48,319 nt of DNA from Micrococcales bacterium (GTDB lineage Bacteria; Actinomycetota; Actinomycetes; Actinomycetales; Dermatophilaceae): positions 1-48,319 of the forward strand of contig JAJTBD010000026.1 in NCBI GenBank assembly GCA_021287075.1, read 5' to 3'. Below are positions 16,417-26,028 of the stretch, piece by piece. How positions within the stretch are numbered: the first letter of the stretch is position 1; the number at the start of each line of letters is the position of its first letter. The position numbers were made by a program, and so were the translations under genes. The notes under the pieces are model-generated. The model did no database searches and was not told the origin of the DNA. It saw nothing but the letters and a program-made list of their open reading frames with translations.

Positions 16417-17412
16417 TCAGTGGCGCACGGACAGCTGGCGCCCGGAGTCCTTGCCGGTCTCGCGCAGGAAGGCGATGAGGTCGGCGAGCGTCTCCTTCGC
16501 CGGCCGCGGGTGGTAGCCCAGGTCGCGGGCTGCCTTGGCGCCGTCGACGACGGGGAAGGCGGCCAGCGCCGCGATCGCGTGCGGCGACAGCACGTCGTTG
16601 CCGAAGCGGCGCAGCACCGCGTCCAGCAGCGGCGCCATCCGGCGCAGGGGGGCGAGGGGGAGCACCACGCGCGGCCCACGCCGACCGGTGAGGGCGGCGG
16701 CCTGGCGGCACAGCTCGGCCACCGGCCAGCGGTGGCCGGGCAGGAGATAGTTCTCGCCAGTGCGGCCACGCTCGGCCGCGAGCAGCAGCCCCTGGGCCCC
16801 ATCGCGCACGTCGACGAGGTCATAGCCGCCGGCGGTCACCACGGGCATGGCGCCCTTGGCCGCGTCGCGGACGACGCCGTTGAGCCGGGTCAGCCCATAG
16901 TCACGGGGGCCGAAGACGCCCGTCGGGTTGACGGCCACCCCGTGGAGGCCGTCGGCCACGGCCTCGAGGAGGATCTGCTCGGCCGCCCACTTGGACCGGT
17001 CATAGACCCCCAGCGCGGGATCGGTGGCCCGGGGGGAGGACTCATCGAGCCGGTCGCGCCGGTCGTCATAGGAGTGCACCGAGCTGCACAGGACGAAGCG
17101 CCGCACCCCGGCGGCCAGCGCCGCGCGGGTGCTGGAGCGCACCCCCTGGGTGTTGACCCGCCACGCGAGCTCGCTCTCGTGCGCCAGGGTGATCACCGCA
17201 GCGAGGTGATAGACGACCTGCGCTCCGCCGAATGCCTCGGTCAGCGCCGCCTGGTCGAGCACGTCGGCCTCGACATAGCGCACCTGGTCGGGCAGGTGGG
17301 GGGAGCGCACCCGGTCGATCGCGACCACCTCGTGCCCGCGGTCGAGGAGGAGCGGGATCAGGTTGATCCCCACATAGCCGGAGGCGCCGGTGACGGCGAC
17401 GGTGCTGCTCAC
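16417..17412 (-). CDS. NAD-dependent epimerase/dehydratase (extended SDR)
   Basis: A 331-residue extended short-chain dehydrogenase. The NAD-binding motif TGASGYVG is at the N-terminus, DVLDQAAL follows, VVYHLAA is present, and the active-site pair is a Ser in LCSSVHSYDD with YDRSKWAAE (YxxxK). Related proteins act on nucleotide sugars, flavonoids or 3-beta-hydroxysteroids; the substrate is not assignable. The GTG at 17412 starts 23 bp after the uracil-DNA glycosylase gene, so the GNAT-UDG-epimerase genes form one run. Confidence 0.85.
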   Translation of the reverse strand: MSSTVAVTGASGYVGINLIPLLLDRGHEVVAIDRVRSPHLPDQVRYVEADVLDQAALTEAFGGAQVVYHLAAVITLAHESELAWRVNTQGVRSSTRAALAAGVRRFVLCSSVHSYDDRRDRLDESSPRATDPALGVYDRSKWAAEQILLEAVADGLHGVAVNPTGVFGPRDYGLTRLNGVVRDAAKGAMPVVTAGGYDLVDVRDGAQGLLLAAERGRTGENYLLPGHRWPVAELCRQAAALTGRRGPRVVLPLAPLRRMAPLLDAVLRRFGNDVLSPHAIAALAAFPVVDGAKAARDLGYHPRPAKETLADLIAFLRETGKDSGRQLSVRH

Positions 17413-17435
17413 GACCCCATCCTCGGCCCCAGCGG

Positions 17436-18257
17436 TCACAGCAGGCCGATCGCTGTGTCGAGCATCTCCTCGGTGAGCCTGCCGGTGAAGGTGTTCTGCT
17501 GGCTGACGTGATAGCAGCCGACCAGCCGCACCGGCCGGCCGTCCACGGTCACCAGCTCGGCGACCGCCGCGTGTCCGAACCGCGGCTTGGGGCGGGGCAC
17601 CTGCCAGCCCAGCCGCCGGGCGGCGCCGATCGCGGCATCCCAGCCGATCGACCCCAGCGCCAGCATCGAGCGCAGCCCAGGCGCCGACAGCTCCAGCTCC
17701 CGGTCCAGCCACGGCGCGCAGGCGGCCTTCTCCTCGGTGGTGGGTCTGTTGTCGGGAGGGGCGCAGTGCACCGCCGCCGTGATGCGGATGCCGTGCAGCC
17801 CCAGCCCGTCGCCCGCGGCGACCGAGCCCGCCTGGGTGGCATAGCCGCCGCGGTGCAGCGCGGCATACAGCCAGTCGCCGGAGCGGTCGCCGGTGAACAT
17901 CCGCCCGGTCCGGTTGGCCCCGTGGGCAGCCGGCGCCAGGCCCACGACCAGCACCGGCGCCCCGGGGTCTCCGAAGGTCGCGGCCGGCCGGCCCCAGTAG
18001 GGCTGGTCGGCGTAGGCCGCGCGCTTGGTCACCGCCACCTCCTCGCGCCAGCGCACCAGCCGCGGGCAGGCGCGGCATACCGACTCCCGGGCGCAGAGAT
18101 CGGGTATGCCGTGTGCCCCCTGCGCGAGCCGGCGCACCTGGGCTGCGTTGCGCGCCACCGGGGTTGACGAGTCGGCGATGTCGCCAGGCCATCCCGTGCC
18201 GGCAGGGACGGGGGAGGGGAATGCCGCCCCGGTGACGGGGTGTGGCAGCTCGGTCAC
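17436..18257 (-). CDS. uracil-DNA glycosylase, family 5 (UDGb)
   Basis: A 273-residue base-excision repair enzyme that removes uracil and other deaminated bases from DNA. The signature segment [19 protein letters not shown] is typical of UDGb. Four cysteines suitable for a [4Fe-4S] cluster are Cys55, Cys61, Cys64 and Cys165. The C-terminal catalytic His region is [10 protein letters not shown]. The GTG at 18257 overlaps the end of the GNAT gene by 4 bp. The usual active-site Asp or Asn of families 1-4 is replaced by Ala in this family, and here the motif also reads GLAPAA. Confidence 0.9.
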   Translation of the reverse strand: MTELPHPVTGAAFPSPVPAGTGWPGDIADSSTPVARNAAQVRRLAQGAHGIPDLCARESVCRACPRLVRWREEVAVTKRAAYADQPYWGRPAATFGDPGAPVLVVGLAPAAHGANRTGRMFTGDRSGDWLYAALHRGGYATQAGSVAAGDGLGLHGIRITAAVHCAPPDNRPTTEEKAACAPWLDRELELSAPGLRSMLALGSIGWDAAIGAARRLGWQVPRPKPRFGHAAVAELVTVDGRPVRLVGCYHVSQQNTFTGRLTEEMLDTAIGLL

Positions 18258-18835
18258 AGGATCTCGAGCGGGGTGACGGTCGGGACCCAGTAGCGCCGCT
18301 TGCCCTGCCGGGAGTCCTCATAGCGCCCACCCGCGGCCTCGATGATGTGCCGTGAGCCGGCGTTGTCCTCATCGCAGGTGAGCAGCACCTCGCCCAGGCC
18401 CATCTCGCCGGCGAGCTCGAGGGTCTGGCGCAGCGCCTCCGTGGCGTGCCCTTGGCGGCGGGCGGAGGGGCGCACGGCATAGCCGATGTGCCCGCCGACC
18501 TCGCGCAGGAAGTCGCTCAGCTCGTGCCGCAGGTTGATCGACCCCAGCCAGGTGTCGCCCTCGACGAACCACAGGTTGGTCACCGGCACCCAGCCGGCCG
18601 GCCGCGGCGTCTCGGGCAGCTCCTCGGCGCGGCGGCGGCGCACGAGCGCGCGGAACTGCTCGGGCTCCTCCAGCGACTCGCGGGTGAAGGCATATCCCTC
18701 GAAGCCCGTCTCCGCGTCGGCCTCCTGCGCCCACGGCCCGTCGCCGTCGATGTGCCCGCCCTCGGCCGCGAACTCGTCGACCGCCTCGAGATAGGAGCGG
18801 TGGTAGCGGTAGTCAGGGCGGACGATGTGGGCCAT
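18254..18835 (-). CDS. GNAT family N-acetyltransferase
   Basis: A 193-residue acetyl-CoA-dependent N-acyltransferase. The acetyl-CoA pyrophosphate-binding motif A is seen as [15 protein letters not shown], followed by [19 protein letters not shown], the usual motif B. The acceptor is unknown. The ATG at 18835 follows a -10 box TAGGCT by 8 nt on the reverse strand. It starts a coupled run with the UDG gene. Confidence 0.86.
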   Translation of the reverse strand: MAHIVRPDYRYHRSYLEAVDEFAAEGGHIDGDGPWAQEADAETGFEGYAFTRESLEEPEQFRALVRRRRAEELPETPRPAGWVPVTNLWFVEGDTWLGSINLRHELSDFLREVGGHIGYAVRPSARRQGHATEALRQTLELAGEMGLGEVLLTCDEDNAGSRHIIEAAGGRYEDSRQGKRRYWVPTVTPLEIL

Positions 18836-18939
18836 GGCCCGTGAGCCTAGTGCGCGTATGCCGCGTGGCCGGGTGCCGGCCGGCCCGCCGCCGGTCCGCG
18901 CTCTCCCGGCCGCGGCGGGGGACCGTCGGTGCCGACACG

Positions 18940-18945
18940 TAGGCT
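18940..18945 (+). promoter_or_regulatory. -10 box (TAGGCT) for pcrA
   Basis: TAGGCT stands 10 nt before the ATG at 18956, giving a 5' UTR of a few bases at most. The GTG at 18951 is out of frame with pcrA, which helps decide the start. Confidence 0.5.
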
Positions 18946-18955
18946 TGTCCGTGAG

Positions 18956-21403
18956 ATGAGCACCCTGTTCGACGACCTTCCCCTCCCCGGCGACCACGGC
19001 TCGACGCTGCCGCACCTGCCCGCGTCCGACGTCGACGACTCCGGCGTGCCCACCTGGGCCGCGGCAGCGGCGGCAGGCGAGGGGCCCGACGGGCCCGACG
19101 CCCGGCATAGCTCCCAGTGGGGCGGGCCGCAGCGCGACCCCGAGGAGCTGCTCGAGGGGCTCAACCCGCAGCAGCGCGAGGCCGTCCTCCACGAGGGCGG
19201 GCCCCTGCTCATCGTGGCCGGCGCCGGCTCGGGCAAGACCCGGGTGCTGACCAACCGCATCGCCTACCTGCTCGGGGCGCGCGGGGTGCAGCCCGGCCAG
19301 ATCCTCGCGATCACCTTCACAAACAAGGCCGCCGCCGAGATGCGCGAGCGCGTCGAGGCCCTCGTGGGGCCGCGCGCCAAGGCAATGTGGGTGATGACCT
19401 TCCACTCCGCCTGCGTGCGAATCCTGCGCCGCGAGGCCGGCAAGGTCGGCATGAAGTCGACCTTCTCGATCTATGACGCCGCCGACAGCCAGCGCCTCAT
19501 GGCGATGGTCATGCGCGACATGGACCTCGACCCCAAGCGCTTCCCGCCGCGCTCCTTCAGCCACCAGGTGAGCAACCTCAAGAACGAGCTCATCGACGAG
19601 GAGACCTTCGCCGGGCGGGTGTCCGAGGGCACCCACCAGGAGCAGATGCTCGCCGAGGCCTACAGCACCTACCAGCGTCGGCTGCGCCAGGCCAACGCCC
19701 TCGACTTCGACGACCTGATCATGACGACGGTCAACATCCTCCAGGCCTTCCCCGAGGTCGCCGAGCACTACCGTCGCCGCTTCCGGCACGTGCTCGTCGA
19801 CGAGTACCAGGACACCAACCATGCCCAGTACGCCCTGGTCAGGGAGCTGGTGGGGGAGGAGCCCAAGGCGGCGGTCAATGCCGCCGGCACCCCGACCGTG
19901 CCGCCCGCCGAGCTCGTCGTCGTCGGCGACGCCGACCAGTCGATCTATGCCTTCCGGGGCGCCACGATCCGCAACATCGTCGAGTTCGAGCAGGACTACC
20001 CCCACGCCAAGACCATCCTGCTGGAGCAGAACTACCGCTCCACCCAGACGATCCTCCAGGCCGCCAACGCCGTCATCGCGCGCAACGAGGGCCGCCGCAA
20101 GAAGAACCTCTGGACCGACTCCGGCTCCGGCGCGCCGATCGTCGGCTATGTCGGTGACAGCGAGCACGATGAGGCGGCCTTCGTCGCGCGCCAGATCGAC
20201 AGGCTCACCGACGACCACGGCGTGCGACCGGGCGATGTCGCGGTCTTCTATCGCACCAACGCCCAGTCGCGTGCGCTGGAGGAGGTCTTCGTCCGGGTCG
20301 GCCTGCCCTACAAGGTCGTCGGCGGCACGCGCTTCTATGAGCGGCGCGAGGTCAAGGACGCGCTCGCCTACCTGCGGGTGATCTCCAACCCCACCGACAC
20401 CGTCAATCTGCGGCGCATCCTCAACGTCCCCAAGCGGGGCATCGGCGACCGGGCCGAGGCCTGCATCGCGGCGCTCTCCGAGCGCGAGCGCATCCCCTTC
20501 GTCGCGGCGCTCGGCCGCCCCGAGGACGCCCCCGGCATCGCGACCCGGTCGGTGACGGCGATCCGCGCCTTCACCGAGCTGCTCGAGAGCCTCGGCCGCG
20601 TCCACGACGACGACGACGCCGGCGTCGGCGACCTGCTCGAGGCCATCCTCGACCGCTCCGGATATCTCGCCGAGCTGCGCGCCAGCCACGACCCCCAGGA
20701 CGAGACGCGCGTGGAGAACCTCGCCGAGCTCGTCGCTGTCGCAAGGCAGTTCGACGAGCAGCGGGCCGAGACCGGCGAGGTCAACAGCCTCGAGGACTTC
20801 CTCGAGCAGGTGTCGTTGGTCGCCGACGCCGACGAGATCCCCGTCGACGGCGACGACCAGGGCGTGGTCACGCTGATGACCCTCCACACCGCCAAGGGGC
20901 TGGAGTTCCCCGTCGTCTTCCTCACCGGCATGGAGGACGGCACCTTCCCCCACATGCGCTCGCTCGGCGACGCCAAGGAGCTGGAGGAGGAGCGCCGCCT
21001 GGCCTATGTGGGCATCACCCGCGCCCGCGAGCGCCTGCACCTCTCGCGGGCCGCGGTCCGCTCCGCGTGGGGCGCGCCGCAGTACAACCCGGCCTCCCGC
21101 TTCCTCGACGAGATCCCGGTCGGGCTGCTCGACTGGCAGCGCGCCGAGTCCTCGATATCCTCGCTGCGGGCGAGCCAGCCGGCGGTCGCCCGGCTCGCGG
21201 CCCGCCCTGGCGTGCGCTCGCCAGGCAACCGGCCGGCGATCTCGCTCGCCCAGGGCGACCGGGTCACCCACGACTCCTTCGGCCTCGGCACGGTCGTGCG
21301 GGTCAGCGGCGAGGGCGAGCGCGCCCAGGCCGAGGTCGACTTCGGCGGCGACACCGGCGTCAAGCGGCTGCTGCTGCGCTATGCCCCGCTCGAGAAGCTC
21401 TGA
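18956..21403 (+). CDS. pcrA: ATP-dependent DNA helicase UvrD/PcrA
   Basis: An 815-residue superfamily 1A 3'-5' DNA helicase for nucleotide excision repair and recombination or replication conflict resolution. Walker A AGAGSGKT is at residues 88-95, followed by TFTNKAAAEM (motif Ia), DEYQDTN (motif II), GDADQSIYAFRGA (motif III), LEQNYRS (motif IV), TLHTAKGLEF (motif V) and YVGITRARERL (motif VI). The C-terminal about 55 residues (GDRVTHDSFGLGTVV) are the PcrA Tudor-like tail that contacts RNA polymerase. A 65-residue acidic/Ala-rich N-terminal extension precedes the helicase core. Near it lie sucCD-perM-purNH, as in other actinobacteria. Confidence 0.96.
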   Translation: MSTLFDDLPLPGDHGSTLPHLPASDVDDSGVPTWAAAAAAGEGPDGPDARHSSQWGGPQRDPEELLEGLNPQQREAVLHEGGPLLIVAGAGSGKTRVLTNRIAYLLGARGVQPGQILAITFTNKAAAEMRERVEALVGPRAKAMWVMTFHSACVRILRREAGKVGMKSTFSIYDAADSQRLMAMVMRDMDLDPKRFPPRSFSHQVSNLKNELIDEETFAGRVSEGTHQEQMLAEAYSTYQRRLRQANALDFDDLIMTTVNILQAFPEVAEHYRRRFRHVLVDEYQDTNHAQYALVRELVGEEPKAAVNAAGTPTVPPAELVVVGDADQSIYAFRGATIRNIVEFEQDYPHAKTILLEQNYRSTQTILQAANAVIARNEGRRKKNLWTDSGSGAPIVGYVGDSEHDEAAFVARQIDRLTDDHGVRPGDVAVFYRTNAQSRALEEVFVRVGLPYKVVGGTRFYERREVKDALAYLRVISNPTDTVNLRRILNVPKRGIGDRAEACIAALSERERIPFVAALGRPEDAPGIATRSVTAIRAFTELLESLGRVHDDDDAGVGDLLEAILDRSGYLAELRASHDPQDETRVENLAELVAVARQFDEQRAETGEVNSLEDFLEQVSLVADADEIPVDGDDQGVVTLMTLHTAKGLEFPVVFLTGMEDGTFPHMRSLGDAKELEEERRLAYVGITRARERLHLSRAAVRSAWGAPQYNPASRFLDEIPVGLLDWQRAESSISSLRASQPAVARLAARPGVRSPGNRPAISLAQGDRVTHDSFGLGTVVRVSGEGERAQAEVDFGGDTGVKRLLLRYAPLEKL

Positions 21404-21455
21404 GCGCACCCCGCTCTAGCGCCGGCGCCAGGCGACCACACGGCATACCCGCGTC

Positions 21456-22343
21456 TCACAGGTGTGGGCGCAGGGGGCGGACCATGTGGTCGGCCTCGTC
21501 ACCGTCGGGCTCCAGGGCGGCCAGCGTCGAGGTGATCGAGTGCACGACGCTGCCGAGGATGGGGATCGTCATGTGGCCGACGCCGTGCAGGCGGATGTTC
21601 CTGACGTCGAGGTCGGGGTGATGGAGCCCGCCGAGATACTGCGGGAAGACCAGCTCGTCGAGGTCGGACCAGTAGACGACGAAGCGGGTCGCGCAGTCCG
21701 GCACCGGCTGCATCAGCTCCCGCATCAGCGCCGAGTTGGGGCGCATCTGCCGCGAGACACCCGTCGGCCACGCATAGGCGTTGTAGGTCCCGTGGTGCGG
21801 GGTGCCGAGCGTGACGAGGGTGTGGACGTGCTCGTCGCCGCCGAGCCGGGTGATGTAGTAGCGCGAGATCAGGCCGCCCATCGAGTGGGCGATGATGTGG
21901 ATCCGCTCGTAGCCGGTCTCCTCGACGATGCGCTCGACCTCCTGCGCCAGCTGGGCGGCGGCGGTGCGCACATCGCGGGTGAGGATCGAGTAGTTCATCG
22001 AGGTGATCAGCCCGAAGCCGCGCCGTCGCAGCCCGCGGCGCATCAGCGCCCAGATCGACTGGTTGTCGAGCATGCCGTGCACCAGCAGGATCGGGGTGCT
22101 GGCCGCCTCGATGTCGGTGGCGGCCAGGGAGCGGGTGAGCGGCGGCAGGTGCTCGATGGAGTAGCCGTGGTGGCTCTCGACCTGGCGTCCCGGGAGCAGC
22201 CCGGCGGGATAGGTGAGCGCGTGGGCGCCCACCCACGCGGTCTCGACGGCCGCGCCGAGCAGGCCGGTGGGCGTCGCCAGCGCCCGCGCGGCGCCGCCGA
22301 GGACGTCGACGGCCTCCCGCGCGAGCGACTCCAGTGCCTTCAT
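21456..22343 (-). CDS. alpha/beta hydrolase (PGAP1/lipase-like esterase)
   Basis: A 295-residue alpha/beta hydrolase. The nucleophile elbow is [11 protein letters not shown], and the oxyanion region [14 protein letters not shown] is typical of triacylglycerol lipases and PGAP1-like esterases. The segment [11 protein letters not shown] is also common to these. A candidate catalytic Asp is in SDLDELV and the His near VGHMTIP. No signal peptide is seen. The ATG at 22343 follows a reverse-strand TACCGT by 8 nt, supporting this start over an upstream GTG at 22373. Confidence 0.85.
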   Translation of the reverse strand: MKALESLAREAVDVLGGAARALATPTGLLGAAVETAWVGAHALTYPAGLLPGRQVESHHGYSIEHLPPLTRSLAATDIEAASTPILLVHGMLDNQSIWALMRRGLRRRGFGLITSMNYSILTRDVRTAAAQLAQEVERIVEETGYERIHIIAHSMGGLISRYYITRLGGDEHVHTLVTLGTPHHGTYNAYAWPTGVSRQMRPNSALMRELMQPVPDCATRFVVYWSDLDELVFPQYLGGLHHPDLDVRNIRLHGVGHMTIPILGSVVHSITSTLAALEPDGDEADHMVRPLRPHL

Positions 22344-22386
22344 CGCAAGCGACGGTAGCCGCTCCCGCGCCACCTGCGTGCGTTGC

Positions 22387-22392
22387 TAGGCT
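22387..22392 (+). promoter_or_regulatory. -10 box (TAGGCT) for the cobalamin-binding subunit gene
   Basis: TAGGCT stands 7 nt before the ATG at 22400, with no Shine-Dalgarno; a leaderless mRNA is expected. Confidence 0.5.
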
Positions 22393-22399
22393 GGGCCCC

Positions 22400-22807
22400 A
22401 TGACTGAGAGTCCGCTTCGCGTCGTTGTCGCCAAGCCCGGCCTGGACGGCCATGACCGCGGTGCCAAGGTCGTCGCCCGTGCCCTGCGCGACGCCGGTGT
22501 CGAGGTCGTCTACACCGGCCTGCACCAGACCCCCGAGCAGATCGTCGAGGCGGCGATCCAGGAGGACGCCGACGCCATCGGCATGTCGGTGCTCTCCGGT
22601 GCCCACATGACCCTGTTCAAGAAGGTCATCGAGCTGCTCGAGCAGCGTGAGGCCAAGGACATCGTCGTCTTCGGCGGCGGCATCATCCCCGACGGCGACA
22701 TCCCCGAGCTGGAGAAGATGGGCGTCGCGCGCATCTTCACCCCGGGCACCACCACCCAGGACATCGTCGACTGGGTGCGCCAGTCGGTGCAGCACGCGGC
22801 GGCCTGA
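22400..22807 (+). CDS. methylmalonyl-CoA mutase cobalamin-binding (small) subunit
   Basis: A 135-residue stand-alone B12-binding domain. The DxHxxG motif is DGHDRG (Asp16, His18, Gly21), where His18 would be the lower axial ligand to cobalt; MSVLSGAH and VVFGGGIIP complete the adenosylcobalamin pocket. It lacks a TIM-barrel domain. The likely partner is the 530-residue large subunit encoded at 43736-45328, about 21 kb away. It lies directly upstream (after a lipoprotein gene) of sucCD, whose product takes up the succinyl-CoA formed by the mutase. Confidence 0.9.
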   Translation: MTESPLRVVVAKPGLDGHDRGAKVVARALRDAGVEVVYTGLHQTPEQIVEAAIQEDADAIGMSVLSGAHMTLFKKVIELLEQREAKDIVVFGGGIIPDGDIPELEKMGVARIFTPGTTTQDIVDWVRQSVQHAAA

Positions 22808-22823
22808 GCCAGCATCCTCGTCG

Positions 22824-22851
22824 GCGCCCCTGACCACCCGGTCAGGGGCGC
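22824..22851. terminator. strong hairpin terminator
   Basis: GCGCCCCTGACC pairs perfectly with GGTCAGGGGCGC around the loop ACCC. It follows the mutase small-subunit gene and overlaps the 3' end of the convergent lipoprotein gene, so it can serve both. Confidence 0.7.
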
Positions 22852-23384
22852 TGCTGCGTGCAGACCGTCCGCTCCTGCGGGGGGCGCTGGCTGTCATCGA
22901 GCAGCGCCGAGACCTGTGCCTGCTCCGCATCGCTGAGTGAGGTCTGCCACAGCAGCACCCGTCTGCCCTCTCTCGAGAGGGTCACCACCAGCTGGTCGGC
23001 CCCCGACGGGCTGGCCGGCGGGATGCCGACCGGCGCGGAGTCGAAGGCCCGGCCCAGCACCCGCACCAGCGTCGCCGGGATCGTGCACTCGCCCGCATGC
23101 CGCCCGGACACCTGCACGCGCCCGTCCGGCGCCAGGAGGGTGAGCCGGTCCTCGCCCCCGGCGATGCCCCCGGCCCGCGTCACGACGACGGGGTATGCCG
23201 CGGCGGTTGTGCCCCCGCTCGGCCCGCCCGCCGTCGTGGCCGTCACCGAGGTGGCGCCCGACGACGCCCCGTCCGACCCGCCCGCGGGAGTCTCGCCGCC
23301 GCCGCAGGCGGTGGTCAGCAGGGTGAGCAGGGCCACGGCCGCACCCGCGTGGGTGCGGTGGGAGAGTGGTGGTCGCGCAGTCAT
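22842..23384 (-). CDS. putative lipoprotein, function unknown
   Basis: A 180-residue protein with a type II signal peptide: basic start, hydrophobic AAVALLTLLTTAC and lipobox Cys27, followed by a Gly/Ser/Thr-rich linker to about residue 65. The mature domain (PVVVTRAGGIAGGEDRLTLL onwards) contains two Cys that could pair. I recognise no family. It sits between the mutase small subunit and sucC, on the opposite strand to both. The ATG at 23384 is preceded at about 9 nt by AGGAT. Confidence 0.7.
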   Translation of the reverse strand: MTARPPLSHRTHAGAAVALLTLLTTACGGGETPAGGSDGASSGATSVTATTAGGPSGGTTAAAYPVVVTRAGGIAGGEDRLTLLAPDGRVQVSGRHAGECTIPATLVRVLGRAFDSAPVGIPPASPSGADQLVVTLSREGRRVLLWQTSLSDAEQAQVSALLDDSQRPPQERTVCTQQRP

Positions 23385-23535
23385 ACCCGCGATCCTGCGG
23401 CATCGCGGCATACCTGTCCTGCCGAGCGGTCCGAGGACGGGTGCTCTGGTGCAGCCCGGCGCACCACGGACACCGCCCGGCGAGGGTGACGTGCGTCTCC
23501 CGGACCCGGGGGAGCGCCCACGCCGTGCCGCCCAC

Positions 23536-23541
23536 TAGTCT
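23536..23541 (+). promoter_or_regulatory. -10 box (TAGTCT) for sucCD
   Basis: TAGTCT lies 41 nt before the GTG of sucC. Unlike many neighbours this gene would have a normal leader of about 35 nt, with GAGGAC as ribosome binding site. Confidence 0.4.
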
Positions 23542-23582
23542 GCGGGTGGACCATCCCCGAACAAGGTGAGGACGGATCTTCC

Positions 23583-24767
23583 GTGGATCTCTTCGAGTAC
23601 CAAGCACGCGACATGTTTGAGAAGCACGGCGTCCCCGTGCTCGCCGGCAAGACTGCCACCACCCCCGAGGAGGCCCGTGCGGCCGCCGAGGAGATCGGCG
23701 CCAAGAGCGGCGGCGTCACGGTCGTCAAGGCCCAGGTCAAGACCGGCGGTCGCGGCAAGGCCGGCGGCGTCAAGGTCGCCAAGTCGGCCGACGAGGCGCA
23801 GCAGTACGCCGAGCAGATCCTCGGCATGGACATCAAGGGCCACACCGTCCACACGGTGATGATCGCCCAGGGCGCCAAGATCGCCGAGGAGTACTACTTC
23901 TCCCTCCTGCTCGACCGCGCCAACCGCAACTACCTTGCGATGTGCAGCAAGGAGGGCGGCATGGAGATCGAGCAGCTCGCCGTCGAGCGCCCCGAGGCCC
24001 TCGCCCGCATCGCCGTCGACCCGCAGGTCGGCATCGACGAGGCCAAGGCCAAGGAGATCGTCGAGGCCGCCGGCTTCGACGCCGAGACCGGCGCCAAGGT
24101 CGCTCCCGTCCTGATGAAGCTGTGGGAGGTCTACAGCCAGGAGGACACCACCCTGGTCGAGGTCAACCCGCTCGTGAAGACCGAGGACGGCGAGGTCATC
24201 GCCCTCGACGGCAAGGTCACCCTCGACGACAACGCCGGCTTCCGCCAGCCCGAGCACGCCAACCTCGTCGACGAGAAGACCGAGGACCCGCTGGAGGCCA
24301 AGGCCAAGGCGATGGACCTCAACTACGTCAAGCTCGACGGCAATGTCGGCATCATCGGCAACGGCGCCGGCCTCGTGATGAGCACCCTCGACGTGGTCGC
24401 CTATGCCGGCGAGGACTTCACCGGTGGCAAGGCCAAGCCCGCCAACTTCCTCGACATCGGCGGTGGCGCCTCCGCGGAGGTCATGGCCAACGGTCTCGAC
24501 GTCATCCTCGGCGACGAGCAGGTCAAGGCCGTCTTCGTCAACGTCTTCGGCGGCATCACCGCGTGTGACGCGGTCGCCAACGGCATCGTCGGCGCCCTCA
24601 AGACCCTCGGCGACGCGGCCACCAAGCCGCTCGTGGTGCGTCTCGACGGCAACAACGTCGTCGAGGGCCGCCAGATCCTCGCCGACTTCAACCACCCGCT
24701 GGTCACCGTTGAGGAGACCATGGACGGCGCGGCCCGCAAGGCCGCCGAGCTCGCCGCGCAGGCCTGA
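23583..24767 (+). CDS. sucC: succinyl-CoA synthetase beta subunit (ADP-forming)
   Basis: A 394-residue TCA-cycle enzyme subunit; with SucD it interconverts succinyl-CoA and succinate with substrate-level phosphorylation. The ATP-grasp domain is visible from [19 protein letters not shown] through [27 protein letters not shown] and ALDGKV. The C-terminal ligase-CoA domain has [13 protein letters not shown] and FVNVFGGIT. Length is normal for bacterial SucC. The GTG start fits the family N-terminus (MDLFEYQ). It is followed 24 bp later by sucD. It occurs next to pcrA and perM as in other actinobacteria. Confidence 0.97.
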   Translation: MDLFEYQARDMFEKHGVPVLAGKTATTPEEARAAAEEIGAKSGGVTVVKAQVKTGGRGKAGGVKVAKSADEAQQYAEQILGMDIKGHTVHTVMIAQGAKIAEEYYFSLLLDRANRNYLAMCSKEGGMEIEQLAVERPEALARIAVDPQVGIDEAKAKEIVEAAGFDAETGAKVAPVLMKLWEVYSQEDTTLVEVNPLVKTEDGEVIALDGKVTLDDNAGFRQPEHANLVDEKTEDPLEAKAKAMDLNYVKLDGNVGIIGNGAGLVMSTLDVVAYAGEDFTGGKAKPANFLDIGGGASAEVMANGLDVILGDEQVKAVFVNVFGGITACDAVANGIVGALKTLGDAATKPLVVRLDGNNVVEGRQILADFNHPLVTVEETMDGAARKAAELAAQA

Positions 24768-24791
24768 GAAGACAAGGACCCACTCACCACC

Positions 24792-25685
24792 ATGGCTATC
24801 TTCCTCACCAAGGACTCCAAGGTCATCGTCCAGGGCATGACCGGCTCCGAGGGCATGAAGCACACCACCCGCATGCTCGCCTCCGGCACCACCATCGTCG
24901 GTGGCGTCAACCCCAAGAAGGCCGGCCAGACCGTCGACTTCCCCGAGGGCCAGCAGGTCCCCGTCTTCGGCACCGTCAAGGAGGCCATGGACGCCACCGG
25001 CGCCGACGTCTCCGTCGTCTTCGTGCCGCCGGCGTTCACCAAGTCCGCCGTCGTCGAGGCCGTCGACGCGGGCATGCCCCTGGTCGTCGTGATCACCGAG
25101 GGCATCGCGGTCAAGGACACGGCCGAGTTCTTCAACTACGCCAAGGACAAGGGCACCACCCGCATCATCGGCCCCAACTGCCCGGGCATCATCAGCCCCG
25201 GGGCCTCCAACGCCGGCATCATCCCCGCCGACATCGCGGGCGCCGGCAAGATCGGCCTGGTCTCCAAGTCCGGCACGCTGACCTACCAGATGATGTACGA
25301 GCTGCGTGACTACGGCTTCACCACCGCCGTGGGCATCGGCGGCGACCCGATCATCGGCACCACCCACATCGACTGCCTCGAGGCCTTCGAGGCCGACCCC
25401 GAGACCGTGGCGATGGTGATGATCGGCGAGATCGGCGGCGACGCCGAGGAGCGCGCCGCCAAGTTCATCCAGGAGCACGTCACCAAGCCGGTCGTCGGCT
25501 ATGTCGCGGGCTTCACCGCCCCCGAGGGCAAGACGATGGGCCACGCCGGTGCGATCGTCTCCGGTGGCGCGGGCACCGCGGCCGCCAAGAAGGAGGCCCT
25601 CGAGGCCGCCGGTGTCAAGGTCGGAAAGACGCCGTCCGAGACCGCCGAGCTCATGCGTGAGGTCATGCGCGGGCTCGGGGCCTGA
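24792..25685 (+). CDS. sucD: succinyl-CoA synthetase alpha subunit
   Basis: A 297-residue subunit carrying the CoA-binding Rossmann domain ([19 protein letters not shown]) and the phosphorylated catalytic histidine, His251 in [23 protein letters not shown] and GDPIIGT are conserved blocks. It forms an operon with sucC and ends in a large palindromic terminator. Confidence 0.97.
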   Translation: MAIFLTKDSKVIVQGMTGSEGMKHTTRMLASGTTIVGGVNPKKAGQTVDFPEGQQVPVFGTVKEAMDATGADVSVVFVPPAFTKSAVVEAVDAGMPLVVVITEGIAVKDTAEFFNYAKDKGTTRIIGPNCPGIISPGASNAGIIPADIAGAGKIGLVSKSGTLTYQMMYELRDYGFTTAVGIGGDPIIGTTHIDCLEAFEADPETVAMVMIGEIGGDAEERAAKFIQEHVTKPVVGYVAGFTAPEGKTMGHAGAIVSGGAGTAAAKKEALEAAGVKVGKTPSETAELMREVMRGLGA

Positions 25686-25698
25686 CCCAGGCACCCAC

Positions 25699-25748
25699 CA
25701 CGCAAGGAGGGCCGCCACCCGGATCCGGGTGGCGGCCCTCCTTGCGTG
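25699..25748. terminator. 50-bp perfect palindrome terminator after sucD
   Basis: The 25-bp arms (starting CACGCAAGGAGGG) are exactly complementary with no separate loop; the centre is GGATCC at 25721-25726. It lies 14 bp after the sucD stop. In RNA it would form a long stem, the expected strong terminator of the sucCD operon. Confidence 0.8.
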
Positions 25749-26028
25749 CCGCTGGTGCCGGTGCAGGGGAGAACGGCGTCCTGCGGAAGCTGTTGCGGCG
25801 CGGCCGGCCATGTCAGCACGTGCATCCTCAGTCCGCACGTGGTGACACGGTCCACGGCCGCGCCGCGTCCCAGCGAGCCCCCCTCCTGGCCCGCTAACCA
25901 TCACGACGCGCCGGGGATGACAAAAGGTTGCCCCTGATAGGTCTTTTCTCAGACCTTTCTCATGGGCCTCCCCGGACGACGGCGCGCCAGCGCACGCCGG
26001 GCGGCCTTCTGGGCGACGATGGTCGGCG
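25749..26028. other. gene-free stretch upstream of perM
   Basis: No believable coding region. It holds one small hairpin, AGGTCT-TTTCTC-AGACCT at 25939-25956 followed by TTTCT, which could be a terminator or attenuator in front of perM. The local sequence 25918-25962 is unusually AT-rich for this window. No clear promoter was assigned. Confidence 0.4.

Noticed and set aside
18254..21409. A 1051-residue reverse-strand open frame antisense to pcrA continuing into the GNAT gene
   Set aside because: The pcrA motifs on the forward strand are complete. The antisense part is a high-GC shadow frame; only the GNAT portion (18254-18835) is real.
25746..25937. Small protein gene after the sucD terminator
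   Set aside because: No ribosome binding site, no family resemblance and unnatural composition.
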